38,480 bases of DNA from a virus. A model generated the notes under the pieces. It searched no databases. It had not been told where the DNA came from and saw nothing but the letters and a program-made list of their open reading frames with translations. Shown here piece by piece: positions 17,508 through 25,040 of this stretch; positions within the stretch are counted from its first letter, which is position 1, and each line of letters begins with the position of its first letter. The DNA is taken from positions 1 to 38,480 of the IMG/VR virus record IMGVR_UViG_3300042146_000011; one strand, given 5' to 3'. The position numbers and the translations under genes are program-made.

Positions 17508-18566
17508 TTAGAACCAGCGGCCCCAAGCGATACAGTCAATTTCAACAGTGGTTGACATAGACGCAAGACTAATAACATGCGACGGTACCCACGCCGTTAA
17601 TGTGCGAGTGCCCGCAATTAGTCCTGGAAACCCATACCAGCTGTCCATGCGTACTGTGTAGCTCAGTTTGGGTAGCTCGCCAACAAACGCCTTTAGGTAG
17701 TTAACGCCATTCACTAGAATGGCTGTATCCCGTGTGCGCCACATAGCCCCTACCGCAACGTCTAATGCATATACGGATGGTGACCGAAAGCGATAAGTGC
17801 ATACTTGTGTGCCATCGGCGTATCGAGTGCAGGTACTTCCTGCACCGTCAGTTGTATATTCAATAATCGCACCAGTTGGTACTCCACCCGACTGACTGAC
17901 TGTACCAAGGATATTAGTTTTAGCTACAAACTTGGCGTCGTCTTCCGCCTTTGTATACACGTTGGCCACGGCAAAGGTACCAAAAGCATAAATGCGCACC
18001 AATGCGCCAGCTTCAGCACCCGTTGCTAAGGTCAGAACACTTGAACTAGTGGCAGTATAATCAACAGTTTTTTGTAGTAACCCTTCGTTGTATGCAACTA
18101 GCGCACTGCCAGCGACATAGTTCAAAGTCAAACCATTGTTGTCTGCACCGCTAAAGACAGTCTGGTTATCAGTAGCAGTGTATTCGTATACTATCAATGT
18201 GTTGCTAGAAGCAGCAGACATAGTCGCAACGAATGATGACAAGTCGACCCATGCACCTGTGGCATCTTGCACCCTAACTTTAGTAGCGTGAGTGCCTACC
18301 TTGAAGATGTAGAAGATCTGGCCTGCACCAAGAATCGTGCCTGAGATGGTGACAGTGTTTGCCCCAGTCCAACTTGCAGTAACTTCGCTGAACGCACCGC
18401 CAGAACTCTTCGAGATTGCGCGAATTGCGTTTGATCGATCAAACTTTGTGGTAGTGAACACAGTCTGGCCAGCGGTGGCAGTGTACACCTCAAAGTCAGT
18501 TGCATGTTCGATGACTGGAATAGGAAGAAATGACCCAATCACGCTGTCTGTTTTGACTGTTGACAT
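17508..18566 (-). CDS. Tail fibre protein with shared tip module
   Basis: 352 residues, first gene of the minus-strand fibre cluster. Residues 27-60 and 127-150 hold two similar blocks (VYTATAGQTVFTTTKFDRSN and VYEYTATDNQTVFSGADNNG), the repeat common in phage fibres and appendages. The last 120 residues carry the tip module shared with the gene at 17002 (SQSGGVPTGAI, YADGTQVC, GRWF end). SD GAGGG lies 7 nt before ATG, and a late promoter is at 18599. Host recognition is the likely role; the receptor is unknown. Confidence 0.82.
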   Translation of the reverse strand: MSTVKTDSVIGSFLPIPVIEHATDFEVYTATAGQTVFTTTKFDRSNAIRAISKSSGGAFSEVTASWTGANTVTISGTILGAGQIFYIFKVGTHATKVRVQDATGAWVDLSSFVATMSAASSNTLIVYEYTATDNQTVFSGADNNGLTLNYVAGSALVAYNEGLLQKTVDYTATSSSVLTLATGAEAGALVRIYAFGTFAVANVYTKAEDDAKFVAKTNILGTVSQSGGVPTGAIIEYTTDGAGSTCTRYADGTQVCTYRFRSPSVYALDVAVGAMWRTRDTAILVNGVNYLKAFVGELPKLSYTVRMDSWYGFPGLIAGTRTLTAWVPSHVISLASMSTTVEIDCIAWGRWF

Positions 18567-18598
18567 TCATCAACCCTCTATAGTATGCTATTTTAGAC

Positions 18599-18606
18599 TA
18601 TTTATG
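18599..18606 (-). promoter_or_regulatory. T4-type late promoter for the tail-fibre cluster
   Basis: CATAAATA followed by G on the minus strand, 32 nt before the fibre gene start, at the edge of the divergent control region. Confidence 0.68.
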
Positions 18607-18782
18607 GGTATCAAACCCAGTTCAACCTTCAATAGAAATATTCTATTATAAAACTAATAATTCATAGAAAATTTATATTGTACTATCCTATAAAAACCAG
18701 TAAAATACGTCTCCAGACGTTGAACAAGCTGTTAATCGGTTTGAATGGATATTAAGGTTATAAAGTTTTATTTATATAATGA
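18607..18782. other. AT-rich divergent intergenic region
   Basis: This gap separates leftward late genes from rightward early genes. It is markedly AT-rich compared with the coding flanks. It holds a short inverted repeat ACGTCT-CC-AGACGT (18707-18720) and a weaker promoter-like pair TTGTAC-17-TAAAAT (18678-18706). I see no ORF with a credible ribosome site and no tRNA. A control or origin role is possible but not shown. Confidence 0.5.
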
Positions 18783-18811
18783 TTGACTCAAGACGTGCCA
18801 TACGCTATGAT
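18783..18811 (+). promoter_or_regulatory. Sigma70-like early promoter
   Basis: TTGACT, 17 bp, TATGAT. It points into the plus-strand early block, 45 nt before the first gene. Confidence 0.7.
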
Positions 18812-18855
18812 GTGGTATATCAGAAGTGAACCAAATGATTGAAGAGGAGGTTGTT

Positions 18856-19077
18856 ATGACAGTTGCAATGGCGTTAACGCTTGCTCTAACAGGCATCTGT
18901 TTCTGGATCAGCGTTGGTGGTATCGGTCTGAACCTGATTGGTCGACTGTTCTACTCACGCCTGAAGCCAAAGCGTGGCATCATGTACTGGCTGTTCTTCT
19001 TCATTATGCCGTTGGCAATGTTTTTATTCTTTGCACGCGCTTCTAAATTAGGTCTTGGCGATGGAGTCTGGTGGTGA
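18856..19077 (+). CDS. Small two-span membrane protein
   Basis: 73 residues from the ATG at 18856, which has GAGGAGG 5 nt upstream; an earlier in-frame start lacks this. Hydrophobic segments at about 4-28 and 42-62 are separated by a basic loop (YSRLKPKRG), so two membrane helices with the loop on the cytoplasmic side are likely. No family is recognised. It is the first gene of the early operon, and its end overlaps the kinase start by 4 nt. Early small membrane proteins of phages often act on the host envelope or on superinfection, but nothing here shows that directly. Confidence 0.7.
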   Translation: MTVAMALTLALTGICFWISVGGIGLNLIGRLFYSRLKPKRGIMYWLFFFIMPLAMFLFFARASKLGLGDGVWW

Positions 19078-19556
19078 TATTTATTTTACGTGGTCCTAAC
19101 TGTGTTGGTAAGGATCGATTCGCAGATGCACACTTTCAACCGAATTGCGTGCTGTCGACCGATGACTTCAGGTTACGGTTATTCGACGACACGAGTAAAC
19201 AGAACAACGCCAGTGCTATGGTCTATGAACTGATCAAAAACACGCTGGAGATGCGTCTGCGCTTCGGTTGCAATTACACTGTTATCAACTCATCGAACCT
19301 TAAGTTCCATGAGTGTGGTGACTACCTTGCGTTGGCGAAGAGGTTCAAGCGAACTGTGAAGTTCATCAGCTTTGATCCGCCCTCTGTTGACGTTCTGAGA
19401 GCGCGCTATGCAAAGCGTGACATTGATGAGCATGTCGACTTCGAAAAGCAGTGTACGCGCTACTACACGCTCATGCCGCGCTTCCAAGAAGCGGCTAAGT
19501 ACGATACTGGCGTGGAGTTCGTCCGTATCAACCAAGATTGGGAAATCGTCCAATGA
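19074..19556 (+). CDS. P-loop kinase, polynucleotide-kinase-like (AAA_33 type)
   Basis: 160 residues from GTG at 19074 (GGAG 7 nt upstream; a GTG one codon earlier is too close). The P-loop is GPNCVGKD at 7-14, with Asp where Ser/Thr is usual. The STDDFRLRLF block (28-37) and YTVINSSNLK strand match the AAA_33/5'-polynucleotide kinase pattern, where the Asp pair holds the substrate hydroxyl. A lid-like segment has RARYAKRDIDEH. The substrate could be nucleic acid 5' ends or a small molecule. Its stop overlaps the start of a PPP phosphatase (ATGA), the pairing seen as fused domains in bacterial Pnkp. Confidence 0.72.
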   Translation: MIFILRGPNCVGKDRFADAHFQPNCVLSTDDFRLRLFDDTSKQNNASAMVYELIKNTLEMRLRFGCNYTVINSSNLKFHECGDYLALAKRFKRTVKFISFDPPSVDVLRARYAKRDIDEHVDFEKQCTRYYTLMPRFQEAAKYDTGVEFVRINQDWEIVQ

Positions 19557-20311
19557 AATATAATCCTATCCAAGATCTGCTAATGAAGCATATCGTTGTC
19601 GCTGAGCCTCATTGCGAGTATTACGCGATTGGTGATGTTCACGGCTGTGCGGACGAATACAACGCTCTGGTCGACAAGTGTGAGCATGATGCCCGACTGT
19701 TAGGTAAGTATGCGCGCATCTTTCAACTTGGTGACATGATCGACCGAGGCCCACACTTTGCTGGCATGATCATCAATGATCCAGCCGACTACAAGGTAAT
19801 GGGTAATCACGAATACAACTTCGTCCTAGAGCATTACGGCTATAAGCCTTATTCGTCTCTGGCGCGCAACAAGAACCATGAACTACTGGCGCAGTTACCT
19901 AAGGATAAACAACAGTGGATTGTTGACCTGTTGATCGAACGCGAAACTTTCTACACAATCATTCTCGATGGTCACGCGTTTGTACTGAGCCATGCGCCTA
20001 TAAAAGATATCGAGAAGGGTATCGGTTTCATCTTCAGAGATGCTATCGGTAGCGTCCCTAACTATTGCATGCGCTCGACTGCTGTTGATATGGATAAACT
20101 AAGAGCGAATCACACCGACACCACGTTCGTACACGGACACCAGAAGTGGAACTATCATGACCTTGAAAAGCAAGTTGAAGAGCAGCGCGGTTTTGATGTT
20201 GCTTCGTATAACATCGATGCCGGTTGCGTATACGGAGGGGATCTTGTCGCTCTTCGGTTACGTGATAGTTGCGTACTTAAAGTAAAATCCAATATTAGTG
20301 TTGACAAGTAA
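19553..20311 (+). CDS. PPP-type metallophosphoesterase
   Basis: 252 residues from ATG at 19553, overlapping the kinase stop. The PPP signature is complete: GDVHG (27-31), GDMIDRGP (60-67), GNHE (84-87), a later LSHAP histidine and VHGH near 195. These bind two metal ions. Relatives include lambda phosphatase (NinI), ApaH and the phosphatase domain of bacterial Pnkp. Substrates could therefore be protein, dinucleotide or nucleic-acid 2',3' ends. Coupling to the kinase favours end repair, but a stand-alone regulatory phosphatase is possible. The sliding-clamp promoter begins inside its last codons. Confidence 0.85.
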   Translation: MKYNPIQDLLMKHIVVAEPHCEYYAIGDVHGCADEYNALVDKCEHDARLLGKYARIFQLGDMIDRGPHFAGMIINDPADYKVMGNHEYNFVLEHYGYKPYSSLARNKNHELLAQLPKDKQQWIVDLLIERETFYTIILDGHAFVLSHAPIKDIEKGIGFIFRDAIGSVPNYCMRSTAVDMDKLRANHTDTTFVHGHQKWNYHDLEKQVEEQRGFDVASYNIDAGCVYGGDLVALRLRDSCVLKVKSNISVDK

Positions 20312-20321
20312 TTGTCACACT
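20297..20321. repeat. Operator-like inverted repeat over the clamp promoter -35
   Basis: AGTG-T-TGACAA, spacer GTAA, TTGTCA-CACT: ten paired positions with one extra T on the left arm. It covers the TTGACA -35 box of the gene 45 promoter and the phosphatase stop codon. Confidence 0.5.
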
Positions 20322-20328
20322 GTAGAAT
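20301..20328 (+). promoter_or_regulatory. Sigma70-like early promoter for the clamp operon
   Basis: TTGACA, 16 bp, TAGAAT. It lies 48 nt before the gp45 start; the -35 box is inside the 3' end of the phosphatase gene. Confidence 0.75.
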
Positions 20329-20376
20329 GGCTAGCCTAAACACTGTGTAACTAAAAACCCTTGGAGTATGAAATAC

Positions 20377-21087
20377 ATGAGCAACACTAACGAAGTGCGT
20401 CTGAGCAAAGAAACTGTTGATATTCTGAAAGGGTTGTATGCAATCAACCAGACACTGAAGATCGTTGCAGGCAAGCAGGAAATTCGCAGCGTCAACGATA
20501 CAAAGACCATCGCGTTCCAAGCACCGATCGCTGAAGACTTCCCGCGTACCTTCTGCATCTATGATGTGCGTGAGTTCATCGGCGTCGTAGGCATCATTTC
20601 CAATCCTGTCCTGGACTTCAGCAACGACAAGTTTGTTCTGATCAAGTCTGAGGATGGTGGTCAAAAGCTGAAGTATGTGGATGGCGCTGAAAAGCTCATC
20701 AACTCCTACTTCGAAAAAGACTTCCAATTGCCAAGTGAAGACCTGGAAGTCAGCGTGACTGCGCAGCAACTGAAGGCTGTGATGAACGCGGCGAACGCGC
20801 TGAAACTGGAATACGTCGGCTTCAAGTCTGATGGTGCTAAAATTGTGCTGAGCGCATTCGACCGCAACAACGGTTCGGGTGATGACACCAACGGCTTCTC
20901 TATCGAAGTCGGCACTACTTCTGATACCTTCGATCTGTTCTACAAGACCGATGCCCTGGCTGTTCTGGATGGCGACTGCAAATTCGAAATCAGTTCGCGC
21001 AAAATCTCCAAAGTGACCAACGCCAACAAGACCTTCTGGATGGCTCTGGACGCTAGCAGCACTAGCACATTTGCGCCTAAGCCTTAA
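20377..21087 (+). CDS. 45: DNA polymerase sliding clamp gp45
   Basis: Trimeric processivity clamp, 236 residues (T4: 228), used by the replicase and, in T4, by late transcription as a mobile enhancer. The N-terminus (EVRLSKETVDILKGLYAINQ), the acidic strand FCIYDVREFIGVVGIIS and the C-terminal KTFWMALDASSTSTF match T4 gp45. I chose the ATG at 20377, 10 nt after GGAG; an ATG at 20368 is only 1 nt from it. It heads the 45-44-62-regA order typical of T4, although a stem-loop separates it from gp44. Confidence 0.95.
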   Translation: MSNTNEVRLSKETVDILKGLYAINQTLKIVAGKQEIRSVNDTKTIAFQAPIAEDFPRTFCIYDVREFIGVVGIISNPVLDFSNDKFVLIKSEDGGQKLKYVDGAEKLINSYFEKDFQLPSEDLEVSVTAQQLKAVMNAANALKLEYVGFKSDGAKIVLSAFDRNNGSGDDTNGFSIEVGTTSDTFDLFYKTDALAVLDGDCKFEISSRKISKVTNANKTFWMALDASSTSTFAPKP

Positions 21088-21103
21088 GGCATGTAGTATC
21101 TGG

Positions 21104-21132
21104 AGCGCATTCTTAAACGAATGCGCTTTGTT
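21104..21132 (+). terminator. Stem-loop after gp45, partial terminator
   Basis: AGCGCATTC (21104-21112), 6-nt loop, GAATGCGCT (21119-21127), then TTGTT. The short U-run suggests a leaky terminator or attenuator that could lower gp44/gp62 expression relative to the clamp. Confidence 0.6.
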
Positions 21133-21162
21133 ACCTGATCATTGTAATTGTGAGGTTGTAGA

Positions 21163-22113
21163 ATGTCAATTGATTGCAACATGAAAGAACCACTTTTTGT
21201 TGAGCGGTATCGTCCACAACGGATTGCTGATTGCATCCTGCCCAAGAAACTGAATACCCAGTTCATGGACATCATCAAAGGTGGTCGCATCCCTAACCTC
21301 CTGCTGTGTGGTACAGCTGGTACTGGTAAAACTACTGCGGCAAAAGCACTGTGTCAAGAACTTGGTGTTGACTGGATCATCATCAACGCATCGGAAGATA
21401 ACGGCATCGACACGATCCGCAACAAGATCAGAGACTTTGCATCCACTGTAAGCTTCTCTGACGCTGGTAAATGCGTGATTCTCGACGAAGCTGATGCACT
21501 GACAGCGGCAGCACAAAGCGCGTTGCGTGGCGGCTTAGAGAGCTATTCACAGACGTGTTCGTTCATCTTCACCTGTAACTACCCGAACCGCATCATCGAC
21601 CCGCTGCATTCGCGTACCGTGCGTGTTGACTTCGAGATCGCAAAAGCCGAGCAACCACTGATTCAGGCGAAGTTCTTTCAGCGCGTATGTGCTATTCTTG
21701 CGAATGAGAATATCAAGTACGATCAAACCGCAGTCGCGACCTTGATCCAGAAGTTCTTCCCTGACAACCGTCGCATCCTCGGCCAGTTGCAACAATATGG
21801 TCGCGGTGGTGAAATCGATGCAGGCATTCTGAATGATCTTCAGGAAGTCAGCATTGATGGATTGATCAAGTCGCTGAAGGCTAAGAAGTTCGCTGATGTG
21901 CGTCAATGGTGCGCAGAGAATGCAACCAACGACATCTCATCGTTGTACACTAAGCTGTACAAGACGTTGAAAGAACACATCGACCCACAATCGATTCCTG
22001 AAGCAGTTTTGATCCTTGAAGACTATCAACGGTACGATAGTGTCGTTGCCGATAAAGAGCTACATATCGCGGCAATGTGCGTTACGCTGATGAGCAGTGT
22101 GACATTCAAATGA
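21163..22113 (+). CDS. 44: Clamp loader large subunit gp44
   Basis: AAA+ ATPase, 316 residues (T4: 319), that opens and loads gp45 with gp62. The N-terminal LFVERYRPQRIADCILP is the family start. Walker A is GTAGTGKT (50-57), Walker B VILDEADAL (105-113), sensor-1 FTCNY (136-140) and the SRT arginine-finger region 150-152. SD GAGG lies 7 nt before ATG. The stop overlaps the gp62 start (ATGA), as expected for a complex of fixed ratio. Confidence 0.97.
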   Translation: MSIDCNMKEPLFVERYRPQRIADCILPKKLNTQFMDIIKGGRIPNLLLCGTAGTGKTTAAKALCQELGVDWIIINASEDNGIDTIRNKIRDFASTVSFSDAGKCVILDEADALTAAAQSALRGGLESYSQTCSFIFTCNYPNRIIDPLHSRTVRVDFEIAKAEQPLIQAKFFQRVCAILANENIKYDQTAVATLIQKFFPDNRRILGQLQQYGRGGEIDAGILNDLQEVSIDGLIKSLKAKKFADVRQWCAENATNDISSLYTKLYKTLKEHIDPQSIPEAVLILEDYQRYDSVVADKELHIAAMCVTLMSSVTFK

Positions 22114-22592
22114 TCGATCTGAACGGTCAGGCCGTAGAGGTTAAGGAAGAGGAGCAAGAGTACAAGCGGACTAAGGTCGCGTTGTTCGATTGGTTAACTG
22201 ATTTGAACTACGACAAGCAATACCTGTTCCGTGAAGAAACTGCACCTGACTTTACCCCGTTCATGATCAATCGGGGGATGTCGCAAAGCGTAGAAACAAT
22301 CATGTATGCCAATGAACTGAACAAGCATTGGCAGCTTACCAAAGAGCAGGTACATGACTTCTACTTCTACTTACTCAGCAAAAAGAAGCGTTTCAACAAG
22401 TGGGCTAAACAAAGCGGAGACGACAAGGAAAATATCGATTTAGTTGTTAAGCATTACGGCGTCAACCGTCTGCGGGCACTAGAGTATTTGAAGTTGTTAA
22501 CACCTGAAGATTTGCAGACAATTAAAGCATCATATGACGTTGGAGGTCGCAGTAATGATAAGTCCAGTGGACGTAATCGAAAAAATGGTTGA
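22110..22592 (+). CDS. 62: Clamp loader small subunit gp62
   Basis: 160 residues from ATG at 22110, which overlaps the gp44 stop (T4: 187). It pairs with gp44 to load the clamp. The match to T4 is modest but visible: an N-terminal VALFDWLTDLNYDKQYLF helix, a MINRGMSQ segment and the block FYFYLLSKKKRFNKWAKQSG, corresponding to the KRYGKWAK region of T4. Position between gp44 and regA agrees. Its C-terminal basic tail (SNDKSSGRNRKNG) is encoded over the regA ribosome site, so the two genes overlap by 38 nt. Confidence 0.88.
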   Translation: MIDLNGQAVEVKEEEQEYKRTKVALFDWLTDLNYDKQYLFREETAPDFTPFMINRGMSQSVETIMYANELNKHWQLTKEQVHDFYFYLLSKKKRFNKWAKQSGDDKENIDLVVKHYGVNRLRALEYLKLLTPEDLQTIKASYDVGGRSNDKSSGRNRKNG

Positions 22593-22980
22593 GGTTGAAC
22601 TACTCGATACGGAAAGTTTTCGGAAAGTCAAAGAAACATTGACCCGCATCGGTCTTGCGAGTCGCAGTGAAAAGGTGCTGACTCAGTCGGCACACATTCT
22701 ACACCGTCAAGGTCACTACTACATCTGCCACTTCAAAGAGCTGTTGGCGCTCGACGGTCTGCGTACCGACTTGAGTGAAAGTGACATTGAACGTCGCAAC
22801 CGCATCGTCCAGATGTTGGTTGAGTGGAACCTGATCAAGGTCGTTGACCCTGAGCGACTTGTCCCGATGGGTTCACCTAACGTGGTGAAGATCATCAAGT
22901 ACGCTGACAAAGAAGATTGGGAACTGCGTACCAAATACACAATCGGCATTTATCACAAAGAGAGTACTAAGCATGAGTGA
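22555..22980 (+). CDS. regA: Translational repressor RegA
   Basis: 141 residues from ATG at 22555 with GGAGGT 7 nt upstream (T4: 122). RegA binds early mRNA near start codons and blocks initiation. The conserved body is clear: FRKVKETLTRIGLASRSEKV, LTQSAHILHRQGHYYICHFK, ELLALDGL and DIERRNRIVQMLVEWNLI. The C-terminus is about 20 residues longer than in T4. It overlaps gp62, as part of the replication operon. In T4 gene 43 (DNA polymerase) comes next, but here a RyR-domain gene starts 8 nt inside the regA end. Confidence 0.95.
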   Translation: MISPVDVIEKMVEVELLDTESFRKVKETLTRIGLASRSEKVLTQSAHILHRQGHYYICHFKELLALDGLRTDLSESDIERRNRIVQMLVEWNLIKVVDPERLVPMGSPNVVKIIKYADKEDWELRTKYTIGIYHKESTKHE

Positions 22981-23461
22981 AGCAGCACAGCAACAAATGA
23001 CCCCTGAACAGGAACAGACCTTCGCGATGTATATCACTGTGGCACAAGTTGCGCACCAAGTGAATCGCGCTTACTGTCTGTCGATCGGTGACGATACTGT
23101 CGTGCCATGGGATCAAGCCCCTGATTGGCAAGTTCAGTCGGCAATCGATGGTGTTGCTTTCCATATCGCCAATCCTGATTGCACCCCTGAGCAGTCGCAC
23201 AAAAACTGGATGGCTCAAAAGACTCGTGATGGATGGGTTTACGGTAAAGAGAAGCGTCCTGAAGTCAAGATGCATCCGTGTATGGTGCCCTACGCTCAAC
23301 TGCCACAGGAACAGCGTTCGAAAGACTTCCTGTTCAAGGCAATCTGCGAAGAGTTCGCGGTGATCTTCGGTATGCGTGAACCTGTTGCTGAACCTGATGA
23401 AGGGGTTCTTGTTGAACCAGTAGTTGAACAGTCCGAGCCGTCGCGAATTATCTTGGCGTAA
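22973..23461 (+). CDS. RyR-domain protein
   Basis: 162 residues. The middle (about 48-125) holds the RyR repeat pattern: SAIDGVAFHIANPDCTPEQS, HKNWMAQKTRDGWVYGKEKR, then VKMHPCMVPYAQLPQEQRSK and a closing helix KDFLFKAICEEFAVI. RyR domains occur in ryanodine receptors and also in bacterial and phage proteins, where they are suspected to bind nucleotide-derived or other small ligands. The C-terminal tail is acidic and proline-containing. It overlaps regA by 8 nt, so it is translated with the replication genes. The role in infection is unknown. Confidence 0.82.
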   Translation: MSEAAQQQMTPEQEQTFAMYITVAQVAHQVNRAYCLSIGDDTVVPWDQAPDWQVQSAIDGVAFHIANPDCTPEQSHKNWMAQKTRDGWVYGKEKRPEVKMHPCMVPYAQLPQEQRSKDFLFKAICEEFAVIFGMREPVAEPDEGVLVEPVVEQSEPSRIILA

Positions 23462-23470
23462 CTTGTGGAT

Positions 23471-23496
23471 GGGCTCATACTCTGGGCCCTTCTAAT
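23471..23496 (+). terminator. Weak stem-loop after the RyR gene
   Basis: GGGCTC (23471-23476) can pair with GGGCCC (23484-23489) using one G-U pair, followed by TTCTAATAT. The stem is short and the U-run is broken, so it may only attenuate. Confidence 0.3.
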
Positions 23497-23519
23497 ATGA
23501 ATGTGAGAGGATTTAAGTC

Positions 23520-23753
23520 ATGCTTTCATCATGCTTTGAACGTCGTTTCGGCTGCCAGAATCAACTTGGTGATGAGTTGATCATGTCGGTGCAATACGGA
23601 AATTTGTTCTTGGGTACTGTGGTCAAGCATCACGGCTCTGGTGAACATGATGTGCAACTCAGCAAAGAGCAGGCGCTTGAACTAATCGAAGCGCTCACCG
23701 AAGTTGTTAATGAACGAATGATTGATGAAGTGGAAAATACCGAATGCAACTGA
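23520..23753 (+). CDS. Small protein of unknown function
   Basis: 77 residues; no family recognised. Start at 23520 with GAGAGGA 8 nt upstream. The N-terminal 22 residues contain two cysteines (SCFERRFGCQ); the middle looks beta-stranded (SVQYGNLFLGTVVKHH) and the C-terminal half is an amphipathic acidic helix (SKEQALELIEALTEVVNERM). An internal ATG at codon 22 (MSVQYGN) is an alternative start but has no clear SD. The 3' end overlaps the helicase start by 10 nt, so it may serve in translational coupling. Confidence 0.65.
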   Translation: MLSSCFERRFGCQNQLGDELIMSVQYGNLFLGTVVKHHGSGEHDVQLSKEQALELIEALTEVVNERMIDEVENTECN

Positions 23754-25030
23754 ATACGAAACAACAATTTGCCTTTAACCAGATCATGAATGGTGCAAAC
23801 ACGTTCATATCCGGGCCCGGTGGTGTTGGTAAATCTGTCCTGGTCGGCAAGATTCGTGACCTGTGTTCCGACAGCACGATCTTCCTCGCCCCTACAGGCA
23901 TTGCTGCACAGAACATCAAGGGCGCGACGATTCATAGCACGTTCCGTCTACGTCTCGGCTACTTGTCCCCACAACAACGCAACAACGTCAACGAGAAGGT
24001 CAAGGAACTGTTCAGCGACGACTCAATCACCCGTATCGTGATCGATGAAATCTCTATGGTGCGTGCTGACACGTTCATGGCGATTGACATGGCATTGCGT
24101 AAAGCAAAGCGTAAGAACAAGCCTTTCGGTGGTCTGCAAGTGATCGTCGTAGGTGACTTCTTTCAACTGTCGCCAGTACTCAACACTAAGTCGACTGAAG
24201 GTGAATACTTCCTGAAAGAGTTCGACAGCCCGTTTGCCTTCGACACTGATGCATGGCGTGAAGCAGGCTTCCAGACCATCGAACTTGATGAGGTCATGCG
24301 TCAATCTGATGCAGTGTTCATCAACGCACTCAACAGCATCCGTACCCGTGATGACAACTTCGAAGCAAGCCTCGAGTTCTTGAATGAACAAGGTATGAGC
24401 AAAGAAGAGATGGACGACGACACGCTGTTCCTGTGTTCAACCAACCGTGAAGCGGATACAGTCAACAAGCACAACTATGACGACATCATGGGTGAGGAAC
24501 GCCTCTATGTTGGTAAGAAGAAAGGGCCGTTCAAAGATCTGCCAGTACCTGAATGTCTGTCGCTGAAAGTCGGCTGCAAAGTACTGATCTGTGCAAACGC
24601 GCTTGATGGTTCGTACTACAATGGTCAGACAGGGCACGTTGAAAAGATGTTCAATGACAGCATCATGATTCAACTGGAAACAGGTGAACACATCACTGTC
24701 AAAGAGTTCAAGTGGACTGAGTACGAATACTTCAGCGGTGGCGAAGGTGGTGTAGGTATTAAGCCTGTTGCTGACTATCAACAGTACCCTTTGCGTCTTG
24801 GCTATGCATGTACTGTGCACAAATCCCAGGGTCTGAGCTTGTCACAAGCAGCGCTCTACACTGGCAACGGCTTCTTTGCACACGGACAGGGCTATGTCGC
24901 CTTCAGTCGTCTACGGACCCTTGCAGGGCTTTATGTGTTGAAGGAGATCGCACGCAAAGACATCATTGTTGACCGTCGTGTGACCGAGTTCTACGAAAAC
25001 AACAAGTTTGCCAACCTGATGAACATGTGA
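23744..25030 (+). CDS. PIF1-like SF1B DNA helicase
   Basis: 428 residues, close in size to T4 Dda (439) but closer in motifs to PIF1-type helicases. Walker A is GPGGVGKS (24-31), motif Ia LAPTGIAAQNI (48-58), Walker B RIVIDEISMV (97-106), motif III VVGDFFQLSPV (about 135-145), motif V YACTVHKSQGLSLSQA and motif VI YVAFSRLRTLAGLYV. A 5'-3' helicase for fork restart or recombination is expected. No strong SD is seen; the gene begins inside the preceding small gene, so coupling is likely. Confidence 0.92.
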   Translation: MQLNTKQQFAFNQIMNGANTFISGPGGVGKSVLVGKIRDLCSDSTIFLAPTGIAAQNIKGATIHSTFRLRLGYLSPQQRNNVNEKVKELFSDDSITRIVIDEISMVRADTFMAIDMALRKAKRKNKPFGGLQVIVVGDFFQLSPVLNTKSTEGEYFLKEFDSPFAFDTDAWREAGFQTIELDEVMRQSDAVFINALNSIRTRDDNFEASLEFLNEQGMSKEEMDDDTLFLCSTNREADTVNKHNYDDIMGEERLYVGKKKGPFKDLPVPECLSLKVGCKVLICANALDGSYYNGQTGHVEKMFNDSIMIQLETGEHITVKEFKWTEYEYFSGGEGGVGIKPVADYQQYPLRLGYACTVHKSQGLSLSQAALYTGNGFFAHGQGYVAFSRLRTLAGLYVLKEIARKDIIVDRRVTEFYENNKFANLMNM

Positions 25031-25040
25031 GGTAATTGAT

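Noticed and set aside
18607-18855. tRNA or other structured RNA gene in the largest intergenic gap
   Set aside because: No cloverleaf-like arms or conserved tRNA positions found; only promoters and a 6-bp repeat.
23744-25030. Assignment of the helicase as Dda itself
   Set aside because: Size fits, but motifs (GPGGVGKS, GDFFQLSPV, VHKSQGLSL) look PIF1-type, so I used the broader call.
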